Assembly (NCBI GenBank): GCA_902812365.1
Contig: CADDZC010000042.1
Coordinates: 1-34,524 of the forward strand
Direction: 5' to 3'
DNA: 34,524 nucleotides
From: Acidobacteriota bacterium
GTDB lineage: Bacteria > Acidobacteriota > Terriglobia > UBA7540
The position numbers and the translations under genes are program-made. The notes below the pieces were generated by a model. The model worked only from the letters and a program-made list of their open reading frames with translations, did not search any database and was not told where the DNA came from. Below, in pieces: positions 15,752 through 23,975 of this stretch (its first letter is position 1; each line of letters begins with the position of its first letter).

Positions 15752-16189
15752 CTAGCCTGCGCCATTGGCCGCGCGGTCGCTGCCGGCGGCGGTCTGTCTG
15801 CGAATGGCGTCCAGCACACCGTTCACAAATTCCACCGACTCTTCGGAAGAGAACCGCCGCGCCAACTCCAGCGCCTCATTCATGGTCACCGCCGGCGGCG
15901 TCTCCGGTTCATACAGGAGCTCGTAAGCCGCCAGGCGCATCACGTTGCGGTCTACAGCCGCCAGGCGCTCCAGGCGCCAATTTTCGGTGTGGTTCCGGAT
16001 CAGGGCATCGAGCTGCCCGGCGTGGGCCACCGCCCCTTCGAAGAGCGCCTGGGCGAAACTTTTAGTCTCGTCTTCAACCCGTTGGGCGTCAAGAAACGTC
16101 GCCACCACGTGCGCCGGCGCGTGTCCCCCCAGATCCCACTGAAAGAGCATCTGCAGCGCCAATTCACGAGCTCTTCTTCGGGAGGCCAT
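15752..16189 (-). CDS. nusB: transcription antitermination factor NusB
   Basis: The 145-residue all-helical protein matches NusB. It begins with the RRRARELALQMLFQWD signature. Mid-protein it has the conserved helices with WRLERLAAVDRNVMRLAAYELL, and it ends with TMNEALELARRFSSEESVEFVNGVLDAI. NusB binds boxA RNA with NusE (S10) to sustain rRNA transcription. It is transcribed after the enoyl-CoA hydratase gene with a 21-base gap, an unusual partner; nusB more often follows ribH or accompanies other housekeeping genes. Confidence 0.95.
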   Translation of the reverse strand: MASRRRARELALQMLFQWDLGGHAPAHVVATFLDAQRVEDETKSFAQALFEGAVAHAGQLDALIRNHTENWRLERLAAVDRNVMRLAAYELLYEPETPPAVTMNEALELARRFSSEESVEFVNGVLDAIRRQTAAGSDRAANGAG

Positions 16190-16210
16190 GGCATCACCCC
16201 AACTCAGACG

Positions 16211-16996
16211 CTACTTCCCGACAAACCTGGCAGGACGCTTCTCGAGGAAGGCCCGCGTCCCTTCCTTCATATCCGCCGTGGCGCAGCAGAGGCCAAACAA
16301 CGTGGCTTCGAGGGCCTGGCCCTGCTCTTGGGACATTTCCAGACCTTGGCGCACAGCCTCCATAGCGAACCGGACCGCCTGCGGGGCGTTGGCCATCATT
16401 TGGCGCGCCAGTGCTTCCGCGGCTCCCATTAACTCGTTTTGCGGCACGACCCGATTCACCAAACCCATCTCATAAGCCTCTGCCGCCGTGATCATCTCGC
16501 CGGTCAGAATGAGCTGCAGGGCGCGCCCCGGGCCCACGAGGCGGGGCAGGCGCTGGGTGCCCCCGTAGCCCGGAATCAGGCCCAATTTCACTTCTGGCTG
16601 TCCGAATCGCGCCTTCTCGGCGGCGACGCGCAGAGTGCACGCCAAGGCCAGCTCGCACCCGCCTCCTAAGGCGAAGCCGTTGACGGCAGCGATCACAGGC
16701 TTCCCCAGGCGCTCAATGCGGTCCAGGACCCCTTGTCCGTGAATCGCTTTCTCCCGGCCCTCGGCCGGTGTCTGCGCCGCCAATTCGTTGATGTCGGCTC
16801 CCGCCGCGAAGGCCTTCTCTCCCGCACCGGTCAGGATCACGGCCCTGACGGTACTGGCGAGGCTCATCTCGCGGAAGCATCGATCCAGTTCGTCCATCAC
16901 CGTCCGGTTCAGCGCATTCAACTTCTCCGGACGGTTAATCGTCACATATCCGATGCCGTCGAGCACCTCGTCAATCAACGTTTCGTAACCGCTCAT
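16211..16996 (-). CDS. enoyl-CoA hydratase/isomerase (crotonase family)
   Basis: The 261-residue product carries the crotonase fold: NRPEKLNALN near the N-terminus, an oxyanion-hole segment AFAAGADINEL, GKPVIAAVNGFALGGGCELALAC, and the catalytic loop PEVKLGLIPGYGGTQRLPRL with both expected acidic positions. It ends in the usual basic FLEKRPARFVGK. The likely reaction is hydration of short-chain enoyl-CoA in beta-oxidation or a crotonyl-CoA pathway. I chose the ATG at 16996; the upstream in-frame start (17029) adds an Arg-rich stretch not seen in the family. nusB follows in the same transcript. Confidence 0.92.
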   Translation of the reverse strand: MSGYETLIDEVLDGIGYVTINRPEKLNALNRTVMDELDRCFREMSLASTVRAVILTGAGEKAFAAGADINELAAQTPAEGREKAIHGQGVLDRIERLGKPVIAAVNGFALGGGCELALACTLRVAAEKARFGQPEVKLGLIPGYGGTQRLPRLVGPGRALQLILTGEMITAAEAYEMGLVNRVVPQNELMGAAEALARQMMANAPQAVRFAMEAVRQGLEMSQEQGQALEATLFGLCCATADMKEGTRAFLEKRPARFVGK

Positions 16997-17069
16997 GCCT
17001 GCTCCGCGCCGTCCTGGTTTTCGCCTCACAGGTGGGAGGAGCGAACACCCATCCCCACCGACCCCTGGG

Positions 17070-17094
17070 TCCGGCCCGTGACGGACGGGCCGGA
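17070..17094. repeat. 10-bp stem-loop in the divergent hydratase/lepA region
   Basis: TCCGGCCCGT, loop gacgg, ACGGGCCGGA is a perfect inverted repeat 74 bases upstream of the hydratase start and 83 bases upstream of the lepA -35. It is not at any gene end, so it is either a 5' leader structure on the minus-strand transcript or a protein-binding dyad. The rest of the 17000-17261 gap holds only the lepA promoter. Confidence 0.4.
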
Positions 17095-17176
17095 ATCAGA
17101 ATAACCGCCCGCTCGCAGACTTTCAAATCCGGCGCCGCGCGCCGCTCTCGTCTAGCCTAGACAGCACCGGCGTTCC

Positions 17177-17205
17177 TTGACAGCCATCGATCGTTGCTTT
17201 AGAGT
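17177..17205 (+). promoter_or_regulatory. promoter of lepA
   Basis: A perfect TTGACA (17177-17182) and TAGAGT (17200-17205, four of six matches) have the optimal 17-base spacing. Transcription would begin near 17212, leaving a leader of about 50 bases before the lepA ATG, with no strong Shine-Dalgarno. Confidence 0.6.
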
Positions 17206-17261
17206 AGGAGTTCAGCGTGCAAGGGTTGGCCTTCGTCAAGTCCGGCACGTCGAAAGCTTAG

Positions 17262-19064
17262 ATGACCGATGTCCGCCTCATTCGTAACTTCTCCATCGTC
17301 GCCCATATCGATCACGGAAAGTCCACTTTAGCCGACCGGCTGCTGGAGATCACCGGCGCGCTTTCCCGACGCGAGATGGCATCCCAAGTACTGGATTCCA
17401 TGGACCTGGAGCGCGAGCGGGGGATCACGATCAAGGCCCATGCCGTCCGCCTCACCTACCGCGCCCGAGACGGTCAAGAGTATCAGCTTAACCTGATTGA
17501 CACGCCGGGTCACGTGGACTTTTCTTATGAGGTCTCGCGCAGCCTTTCCGCTTGTGAAGGAGTCCTTTTGGTCGTCGATGCCTCCCAGGGAGTCGAGGCG
17601 CAGACCGTCGCCAACGCCCAATTGGCTATGCGCCATCAGCTCGCAATCATTCCCGTCATCAACAAGATTGACCTGCCGGGGGCCGATGTGGAAACGACGC
17701 GGCGCCAGATCGAGCATGCCTTGGCCCTCGATCCGGCTGACGCCCTCCTGGTCAGCGCCAAGCAGGGCATCGGCGTCGAAGACGTGCTCGAGGCCGTTGT
17801 CCGGCGAATCCCCCCGCCCAAAGGCTCGCTCCAGGCGCCGCTCCGGGCGCTGATTTTCGATTCCTGGTACGATGCCTACCGAGGCGTGATTGTGCTGGTG
17901 CGGGTGGTGGAAGGCAGCGTCAGCGTCGGCACTCGGATCCGCTTATGGTCGAACGGCCAGGTCTACACGGTGGAAGACGTCGGCGTGCTCACACCGAAGT
18001 CGGTCAGCACGGGCCGGCTCCGCGCCGGCGAGGTTGGATACATCATCGCCAACATCAAGAGAGCGTCCGACACCCGCATCGGAGACACGATCACGGACGA
18101 CGACCAACCGTCATCCGAGCCGTTGCCCGGCTTCGAAGAGATCAAACCCATGGTCTTTGCGGGCCTCTACCCGGTCGAGGCCAGCCAGTACGAAGGGCTG
18201 CGGGACGCCCTGGAGAAACTGCGGCTTAACGATTCATCGTTCGTTCATGATCCGGAAACCTCCGTGGCTTTGGGCTTCGGTTTTCGTTGTGGCTTCCTCG
18301 GGTTACTCCACATGGAGATTATCCAGGAGCGGCTGGAGCGGGAGTTTAACCTCGACCTCATCACCACGGCGCCCAGCGTCCGTTACCGCCTGACGACCAA
18401 ATCCGGCGAGGTGCTCTTTGTCGATAGCCCGACGAAGTTCCCTCCGCTCGGGGACATTGCCCAGATCGAAGAGCCGATCATCACCGCCATGATCATGACT
18501 CGGGCCGAGTATCTGGGCGGGATCCTGGCTCTGGTCGAGGAGAAACGGGGGGTGCAGAAGGGGTTTGAATACATCGCCGCGGATCGTGTGCTGCTGACCT
18601 ACGAACTGCCTCTCAACGAGATCGTGCTGGATTTTTACGATCGCCTGAAGAGCGTTTCCCGTGGCTACGCGTCGCTCGACTACCACTTTTCGGGCTATCG
18701 GGCATCCGACCTCGTCAAGGTCGACCTCCTGGTGGCGGGCGAGCCGGTCGACGCGCTGTCGTTTATCTGCCATCGGGACCACGCTCAGGCCCGCGCCCGC
18801 GCCCTCTGCGAACGGATGCGCAGGCTGATCCCCCGCCAGCTCTTCGAGGTCGCAATTCAAGCCTCCATCGGCTCCAAGATTATCGCCCGCGAAAACGTGG
18901 CCCCGATTCGCAAGAATGTGCTGGCCAAGTGCTATGGCGGCGACGTGTCGCGCAAACGCAAACTGCTCGAAAAGCAGAAAGAAGGCAAGAAGCGCATGAA
19001 GCGCGTCGGGAGGGTTGACATCCCGCAGGAGGCCTTCTTGTCGGTTCTGAAAGTCGGTTCCTGA
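17262..19064 (+). CDS. lepA: elongation factor 4 (LepA) GTPase
   Basis: The 600-residue protein has the full EF4 layout. The GTPase domain contains AHIDHGKST, the switch-[19 protein letters not shown] and NKIDLPGAD. Domains II, III and V-like follow, and the LepA-specific C-terminal domain has [20 protein letters not shown] with a Lys-rich tail ([17 protein letters not shown]). EF4 acts on ribosomes, promoting back-translocation or aiding initiation and assembly. Length is exactly typical. It has its own promoter; the FmdB gene downstream has a separate one. Confidence 0.97.
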   Translation: MTDVRLIRNFSIVAHIDHGKSTLADRLLEITGALSRREMASQVLDSMDLERERGITIKAHAVRLTYRARDGQEYQLNLIDTPGHVDFSYEVSRSLSACEGVLLVVDASQGVEAQTVANAQLAMRHQLAIIPVINKIDLPGADVETTRRQIEHALALDPADALLVSAKQGIGVEDVLEAVVRRIPPPKGSLQAPLRALIFDSWYDAYRGVIVLVRVVEGSVSVGTRIRLWSNGQVYTVEDVGVLTPKSVSTGRLRAGEVGYIIANIKRASDTRIGDTITDDDQPSSEPLPGFEEIKPMVFAGLYPVEASQYEGLRDALEKLRLNDSSFVHDPETSVALGFGFRCGFLGLLHMEIIQERLEREFNLDLITTAPSVRYRLTTKSGEVLFVDSPTKFPPLGDIAQIEEPIITAMIMTRAEYLGGILALVEEKRGVQKGFEYIAADRVLLTYELPLNEIVLDFYDRLKSVSRGYASLDYHFSGYRASDLVKVDLLVAGEPVDALSFICHRDHAQARARALCERMRRLIPRQLFEVAIQASIGSKIIARENVAPIRKNVLAKCYGGDVSRKRKLLEKQKEGKKRMKRVGRVDIPQEAFLSVLKVGS

Positions 19065-19066
19065 AG

Positions 19067-19096
19067 TTGTCCGGCCGTTTCACCCCTGGCTATAAT
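19067..19096 (+). promoter_or_regulatory. promoter of the FmdB-type gene
   Basis: TTGTCC (19067-19072) and a perfect TATAAT (19091-19096) are 18 bases apart. Transcription would begin near 19103, about 23 bases before the TTG start at 19126. Confidence 0.6.
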
Positions 19097-19125
19097 GGGT
19101 GTCATGGACACGAAGGGAGGTTCAG

Positions 19126-19431
19126 TTGCCACTTTACGAATATTGCTGCTCGCAATGCGGGGTCCGCTTCGAAAAAATCCAGAAATTCTCTGATCCGCCG
19201 CTCGAGACCTGCGAACAGTGCGGCGGGAAGGTTGACCGCCTGCTGTCGACTCCCGCCATCCAGTTTAAGGGCACAGGCTGGTACGTCACCGACTACGCTC
19301 GCAAGACGCCGGCGGAATCGAGCGCCGCCCCGGCGGGTTCTTCCGACGGCAAGGGAGATCAAGCATCGCCGGCGAAAGCGGAGAAGAGCGACACCACGGC
19401 CGCGTCCAGCTCCAAAGAAAAAAAGGATTGA
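19126..19431 (+). CDS. FmdB-family zinc-ribbon regulatory protein
   Basis: This small protein has 101 residues. The N-terminal zinc ribbon is the family signature: PLYEYCCSQCGVRFE, followed by CEQCGGKVDRLLSTPAIQFKGTGWY, with two CxxC pairs. The C-terminal half is a low-complexity Ala/Ser/Lys tail, common in FmdB-like proteins. I start at the TTG at 19126 because AGGGAGG (19114-19120) lies 5 bases upstream and family proteins begin MPLYEY. An in-frame GTG at 19099 would overlap the promoter. The molecular role of this family is not settled. Confidence 0.88.
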   Translation: MPLYEYCCSQCGVRFEKIQKFSDPPLETCEQCGGKVDRLLSTPAIQFKGTGWYVTDYARKTPAESSAAPAGSSDGKGDQASPAKAEKSDTTAASSSKEKKD

Positions 19432-19457
19432 TGATGGCCTCCGGCGGCGCGGGTCGC

Positions 19458-20375
19458 CTACAAGTCCAAGGATTTCAGATACTGCCGAAACCGCTCGCCC
19501 AGGTCGGGGCGTTTCAGGGCCATCTCGACGGTCGCCTGAAGAAAACCTAACTTGTCTCCGGCGTCGTATCGCTTGCCCTCGAAAATGAAGCCGTAAATCG
19601 GCTCCTTGACCAGCAGCCGGCGCAAAGCGTCGGTCAATTGGATTTCTCCTCCCGCGCCGCGCTTGGTAGCCGCCAGCTCCTGAAAAATGGCGGGGGTGAG
19701 AATGTAACGTCCGATGATCGCCAAGTCGGAGGGCGCTTTGGCCGGTGCAGGCTTCTCCACCATGTCGTCGATGCGGAAGAGGCGGCGATCCCACGAACGG
19801 TCACGGACAGGATGAGCCTTAATGATGCCGTAACTGGAAACCGCGCGTTTATCCACCTTCTGCACGGCCACCACGCTCCGGCCGTAACGCTCGAACACTT
19901 CCAGCATCTGTTTCAGGCAAGGAACCCGACTCTCGACGATGTCATCGGAAAGGAGAACTGCAAACGGCTCATCGTCCACCAAATCTTTCGCCATCAGGAT
20001 GGCATGCCCGAGACCGAGCGCCTGCTTCTGGCGAACGTAGGTCATCTGGGTGAGCGCGGAGATGGCTCGGATTTGCCGGCGGAGTTCCCGCTGACCGCGC
20101 CCGGCCAGTTGATGTTCCAGCTCGAACGACACATCAAAATGATCCTCGATCGCGTCCTTGCCACGGCCCGTCACAAAGATAGCCATCGGAATGCCCGACC
20201 GTCCAACCTCTTCCACCGCGTACTGCACGAGCGGCTTGTCGACAATCGGCAACATTTCCTTGGGTTGGGCCTTGGTGGCGGGAAGAAACCGCGTGCCCAG
20301 GCCGGCCACCGGTAAGACCGCCTTGCGAACGCGCATCGGTTTGCCCGCCGGTCGGTCGGATCCCGTGTGAAGCAT
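19458..20375 (-). CDS. galU: UTP-glucose-1-phosphate uridylyltransferase
   Basis: The product makes UDP-glucose from UTP and glucose-1-P. The signature VLPVAGLGTRFLPATKAQPKEML is present (its GLGTRFLP core and catalytic-loop Lys visible). It is followed by VDKPLVQYAVEE, FVTGRGKDAIEDHFD, VEKPAPAKAPSDLAIIGRY and the late EGKRYDAGDKLGF, all GalU landmarks. The first start (20375) gives 305 residues and has AGGAG about 11 bases upstream. An internal ATG (20336) gives a more typical 292 residues but a poorer ribosome site. The gene is divergent from tsaD and convergent with the FmdB gene. With the phosphohexomutase at 13127 it would supply UDP-glucose, a possible donor for the glycosyltransferase at 4559. 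Confidence 0.94.
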   Translation of the reverse strand: MLHTGSDRPAGKPMRVRKAVLPVAGLGTRFLPATKAQPKEMLPIVDKPLVQYAVEEVGRSGIPMAIFVTGRGKDAIEDHFDVSFELEHQLAGRGQRELRRQIRAISALTQMTYVRQKQALGLGHAILMAKDLVDDEPFAVLLSDDIVESRVPCLKQMLEVFERYGRSVVAVQKVDKRAVSSYGIIKAHPVRDRSWDRRLFRIDDMVEKPAPAKAPSDLAIIGRYILTPAIFQELAATKRGAGGEIQLTDALRRLLVKEPIYGFIFEGKRYDAGDKLGFLQATVEMALKRPDLGERFRQYLKSLDL

Positions 20376-20535
20376 GAGCAGGTCATCTCCTCTAGCCCAG
20401 TCAGTTTAGCGTTCGGATCGCGGCGGCGTCAAAGCGGAAGTGGGAATGAAACTGGCGCGGTGAGCGCTGGAACGGCCGTTCAATGCTTGCCGGCCCCGCC
20501 GGCCTTGTGTGCTAGCATAATTCGGAGGGAAACGC

Positions 20536-21675
20536 ATGCTGATCTTGGGGATCGAGTCGAGCTGTGACGAAACCGCCGCAGCCGTGGTGGCCGACGGCGA
20601 CCGGATTCTTTCCAACGTCGTGGCTTCCCAGGCGCTCACCCACGAAAAGTACGGCGGCGTCGTCCCGGAGCTCGCCTCGCGCGAGCACTTGAGGAAGATT
20701 ACACCGGTCGTCGACGAGGCTTGCCGCCAAGCCGGGACGGGCTTGTGCCAGGTTGACGCCATAGCCGTCACCGAGGGACCCGGGCTGATCGGATCGCTGC
20801 TGGTGGGTTTAACGTACGCCAAAGCTACCGCGCTCGCCCTGAACAAGCCGTTCATCGGCGTGAATCATCTGGAAGGCCACATTCATGCCGTTCTCCTTCA
20901 GAATCGGAGCGAGCGCCGCGCCGGCACGGCCGAGGCCGAGGCGCGATTTCCCAACGTGACGCTGGTCGTTTCGGGCGGCCACACTTGCTTGTTCCGAGTG
21001 GAAACCATCGAGCGGGACGGCTGTCCGCGCTTTTCATACCGGCGATTGGGCCAAACCCGAGACGACGCGGCCGGAGAGGCTTTTGATAAGGTCGCCAAAC
21101 TCCTGGCCTTGGGCTATCCGGGCGGACCGGTGATTGATCGGCTGGCTAGCTCCGGCAATTCCCGGGCCGTCGACTTCGGGCGCGTCCGCCTGAAAGGTAA
21201 TCCCTTGGATTTCAGCTTTAGCGGCTTAAAGACGGCGGTGCTGTACCGGCTTCGGGGCACGGACCTTCAGATCGAGGCCAGCGAGCGCCGGGCGTGGCTC
21301 AGCTCGCGGCGCGAGCAGGGCCGAGCCGTCTCTCCCCAGGAGCTGCGCGAGCGATGTTCGCAGGCCACCGTCGACTTGGTGGCGTCGTTCCAAGCCGCTG
21401 TCGTCGACGATCTGGTCGGACGCACACTGGCGGCGGCGGAGCAGGAAGGCGTCGAGTGCATTTTTGTGTCCGGCGGCGTCGCCTGCAACTCCCTCCTTCG
21501 CCGGCACTTCGCTGAAGCCGCCCAGCGAACTGGGCTCCCCGTCTTGTTCCCGTCCCCGGCACTTTCCACCGACAATGCCGCCATGATCGCCGCGGCAGGC
21601 TACTTCAAACTGCGGGCGGGTGAGTGCGCCGATCGCTCGCTGACCGCCCATGCCTCCTTTCCCCTCGGAGCCTGA
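20536..21675 (+). CDS. tsaD: tRNA N6-adenosine threonylcarbamoyltransferase
   Basis: The protein transfers the threonylcarbamoyl group to A37 of ANN-decoding tRNAs, with TsaB and TsaE as partners. Visible motifs are [14 protein letters not shown], the metal-binding [39 protein letters not shown] and [14 protein letters not shown]. At 379 residues it is about 40 longer than usual. The extra residues lie in an Arg-rich insertion after [16 protein letters not shown] and in a second one around [25 protein letters not shown]-type site (20523-20528) precedes the ATG. A TAGCAT extended -10 (20513-20518) without a good -35 may be its promoter. Confidence 0.95.
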   Translation: MLILGIESSCDETAAAVVADGDRILSNVVASQALTHEKYGGVVPELASREHLRKITPVVDEACRQAGTGLCQVDAIAVTEGPGLIGSLLVGLTYAKATALALNKPFIGVNHLEGHIHAVLLQNRSERRAGTAEAEARFPNVTLVVSGGHTCLFRVETIERDGCPRFSYRRLGQTRDDAAGEAFDKVAKLLALGYPGGPVIDRLASSGNSRAVDFGRVRLKGNPLDFSFSGLKTAVLYRLRGTDLQIEASERRAWLSSRREQGRAVSPQELRERCSQATVDLVASFQAAVVDDLVGRTLAAAEQEGVECIFVSGGVACNSLLRRHFAEAAQRTGLPVLFPSPALSTDNAAMIAAAGYFKLRAGECADRSLTAHASFPLGA

Positions 21676-21828
21676 TGCGTCGCCACGGCGGGGCCGGGCG
21701 GGGCAGATTCCCCCGGCGCGCGTCCTTCCGCCGGAAAGCGGAGGCGGATCTGGCCGTCGCTGGCGCTGGCCGATAAGGGCTGACAGTTTGAATGAAACCG
21801 TGTAATCTGCGAGGTCTGCAGGTTGGCG

Positions 21829-23889
21829 ATGCGCATCGGCGTCGACACGGGCGGTACGTTCACAGATTGCGTTGTCTTCTCGGGCTCTCGGCTCAGAATC
21901 CTGAAGGTGTTTTCCACCCCCGACGACGCCGCCCGCGCGATCATGGAGGGAGTTCGGCAACTGCGGGGCGGCGCGCCTGACTCCAGCCTCACTCTCATCC
22001 ACGGCACGACCGTGGGGACCAACACCGTGCTCGAGCGCCGCGGCGCCCGGGTGGCGCTGGTGACGACGGCGGGCTTCGAAGACTTGATCGAAATCGGACG
22101 GCAGGCCCGGCCCAGCCTCTATGACTTGGACGTGCGGCGCGAACCGCCGCTGGTTCCCTCGTCGCGCCGCTTCGGCCTCCGCGAGCGCACGATCGCCGGC
22201 GGCCGGATTCTGGCTCCGCTCCTCCCCGCGGAATTGCGCCGCCTCGCCGCCCGCATTCACCGGTCACACGCCGAGTCCGTCGCCGTGTGTTTTCTCTTCT
22301 CCTTTGCCAACGGCGCGCCGGAGCGCGCGGTGGCGCGCGCGCTGCGCGGCCTGGGCCTGCCCGTCTCGGTGGCTTGCGAAATTCTGCCGGAGTTTCGGGA
22401 GTATGAGCGCTTATCCACCGTGGTCATCAACGCCTATATCGCTCCGCGCATGCGCCAATATCTGTCGCGCCTCTCGCCCGCCCTCCGGCAACCCCGCGAC
22501 CGCATCTTTGTGATGCAGTCAAACGGCGGCATTACCCCGGCGGTGCGGGCGGCCCGCGAGCCCGTGCGCACGATTCTTTCCGGACCGGCCGGCGGCGTGG
22601 TGGCGGCAACGTGGTTGGCCCGCCAACTGGGCGTCCGCCAGGCCATCAGCTTCGACATGGGCGGAACGTCCTGCGACGTCTGTCTGATTGACGGCGAGCC
22701 CCGAACCACGCGCGAGACGACCCTCGCCGGCCTGCCCGTGGCCACGCCGGTGGTTGACGTGCACTCGGTCGGTGCCGGAGGAGGCTCCGTGGCGCGCCTC
22801 GATGTCGGCGGCGCTCTGCGCGTCGGACCAGAAAGCGCCGGAGCCTTCCCCGGACCCGCCTGTTACGGTCGCGGCGGATCCCAGCCGACCGTCACCGACG
22901 CCAACCTGCTGCTCGGCCGCCTCGATCCCGACTTCTTTCTCGGTGGAGTGTGGCGGCTGTCGTCCCGCGCCTCTCGACGAGTCATGGAGCAGTTTCTGCA
23001 GAACGGCAAAAGTACCCGGGCCCCCACCGAGTCCCGCTTCGAAACTCCCCTGGAACTGGCGCGAGCCATCATCCGCGTGGCGAACGCAACCATGGAAAGG
23101 GCGCTCCGCGTGATCTCGGTCGAGCGCGGTTATGATCCACGCGATTTCACCCTGATCGGCTTCGGCGGAGCGGCCGGGCTGCACGCCGCCGAGCTGGCCC
23201 GCAGTCTCGGGATGCGGCGGGTGGTAGTCCCGCGCCACCCCGGGGCGTTTTCGGCGCTGGGGGTTCTGGTCTCCGATATTGTGCGCGATAGTTGCCGGTC
23301 GGTGGTGGGAAGCTGGCCAACCGTGACGGCGGCGCAAATTTCGGATTCCGCCGCTTGGAGGCGGTTTTTAAGGCAACTCGAGCGCCACTTGGCTCGACTC
23401 GAAGCGGCCACGCGTGCCCAGCTTGACCGCGAGGGGTTCGCCGCCGAACGGGCCCGCGCGGAACGATTCTTGGATGTACGTTACGTCGGCCAAGCTTATG
23501 AGTTGACGATTCCCTGGACGCGCCGATTCCCCGAGCGGTTCCACGCGGAACACCAAAAAGCGTACGGCCACGCTTTGGCGGGACAGCCCCTGGAGATTGT
23601 CAACCTGCGTGTGCGGCTAACCTTGAAGACTCGCAAGCCGCGCCCCGATCTCGAGAACCATAGCCGGCGAACCCGTTGGCTTCCGGCCCGTTGGGCCGCC
23701 CAGATCAAGCCGGTGTGGTTTGACGATCGATTTTGGGAGACTCGGCTCTATGACCGCGAGCGCTTGCCAGCCGCCACGCGCCTCGCTGGCCCGGCCATCA
23801 TCACCGAATACAGCTCGACGACCGTCGTTCCGCCCGACTTTGTCTGCCATGTCGATCGGATGGGCAACTTGATTCTCGCTCGCCGGTAG
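21829..23889 (+). CDS. HyuA-type hydantoinase/5-oxoprolinase subunit A
   Basis: The 686-residue product has the ASKHA-type ATP-binding N-terminus MRIGVDTGGTFTD, the central ILSGPAGGVVAA, SFDMGGTSCDV and VGAGGGSVARLD, and the later AFPGPACYGRGG and IGFGGAAGLHA. This matches the ATP-dependent N-methylhydantoinase/5-oxoprolinase alpha subunits and the related acetone carboxylase beta subunits. The HyuB partner usually encoded next to it is not present on either side. It may be elsewhere, or this may be a stand-alone type. The ATG at 21829 is preferred over the TTG at 21823. The substrate cannot be read from sequence. The 150-base gap upstream holds only a weak CTGACA/TAATCT pair (21780-21808). 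Confidence 0.88.
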   Translation: MRIGVDTGGTFTDCVVFSGSRLRILKVFSTPDDAARAIMEGVRQLRGGAPDSSLTLIHGTTVGTNTVLERRGARVALVTTAGFEDLIEIGRQARPSLYDLDVRREPPLVPSSRRFGLRERTIAGGRILAPLLPAELRRLAARIHRSHAESVAVCFLFSFANGAPERAVARALRGLGLPVSVACEILPEFREYERLSTVVINAYIAPRMRQYLSRLSPALRQPRDRIFVMQSNGGITPAVRAAREPVRTILSGPAGGVVAATWLARQLGVRQAISFDMGGTSCDVCLIDGEPRTTRETTLAGLPVATPVVDVHSVGAGGGSVARLDVGGALRVGPESAGAFPGPACYGRGGSQPTVTDANLLLGRLDPDFFLGGVWRLSSRASRRVMEQFLQNGKSTRAPTESRFETPLELARAIIRVANATMERALRVISVERGYDPRDFTLIGFGGAAGLHAAELARSLGMRRVVVPRHPGAFSALGVLVSDIVRDSCRSVVGSWPTVTAAQISDSAAWRRFLRQLERHLARLEAATRAQLDREGFAAERARAERFLDVRYVGQAYELTIPWTRRFPERFHAEHQKAYGHALAGQPLEIVNLRVRLTLKTRKPRPDLENHSRRTRWLPARWAAQIKPVWFDDRFWETRLYDRERLPAATRLAGPAIITEYSSTTVVPPDFVCHVDRMGNLILARR

Positions 23890-23937
23890 TTCCCCGGCTC
23901 TGAGACCGCCCCCCCCGCGTCAGGCCGTCGCGGTGCC

Positions 23938-23967
23938 TTGACAACCCGTTTCATGGCTCGTTAGCAT
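23938..23967 (+). promoter_or_regulatory. promoter of the FAR-like reductase, near-leaderless
   Basis: A perfect TTGACA (23938-23943) and TAGCAT (23962-23967) are 18 bases apart. Transcription should begin at about 23974, two bases before the GTG start at 23976. No Shine-Dalgarno is possible. Confidence 0.6.
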
Positions 23968-23975
23968 GGGCGGGT

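Noticed and set aside
20487-20518. Full sigma70 promoter for tsaD
   Set aside because: TTGCCG and TAGCAT are 20 bases apart, too long for a standard promoter; only the extended -10 is suggestive.
23909-23916. Run of eight C bases
   Set aside because: It lies in an intergenic gap upstream of the FAR-like promoter and affects no reading frame; phase variation is not supported.
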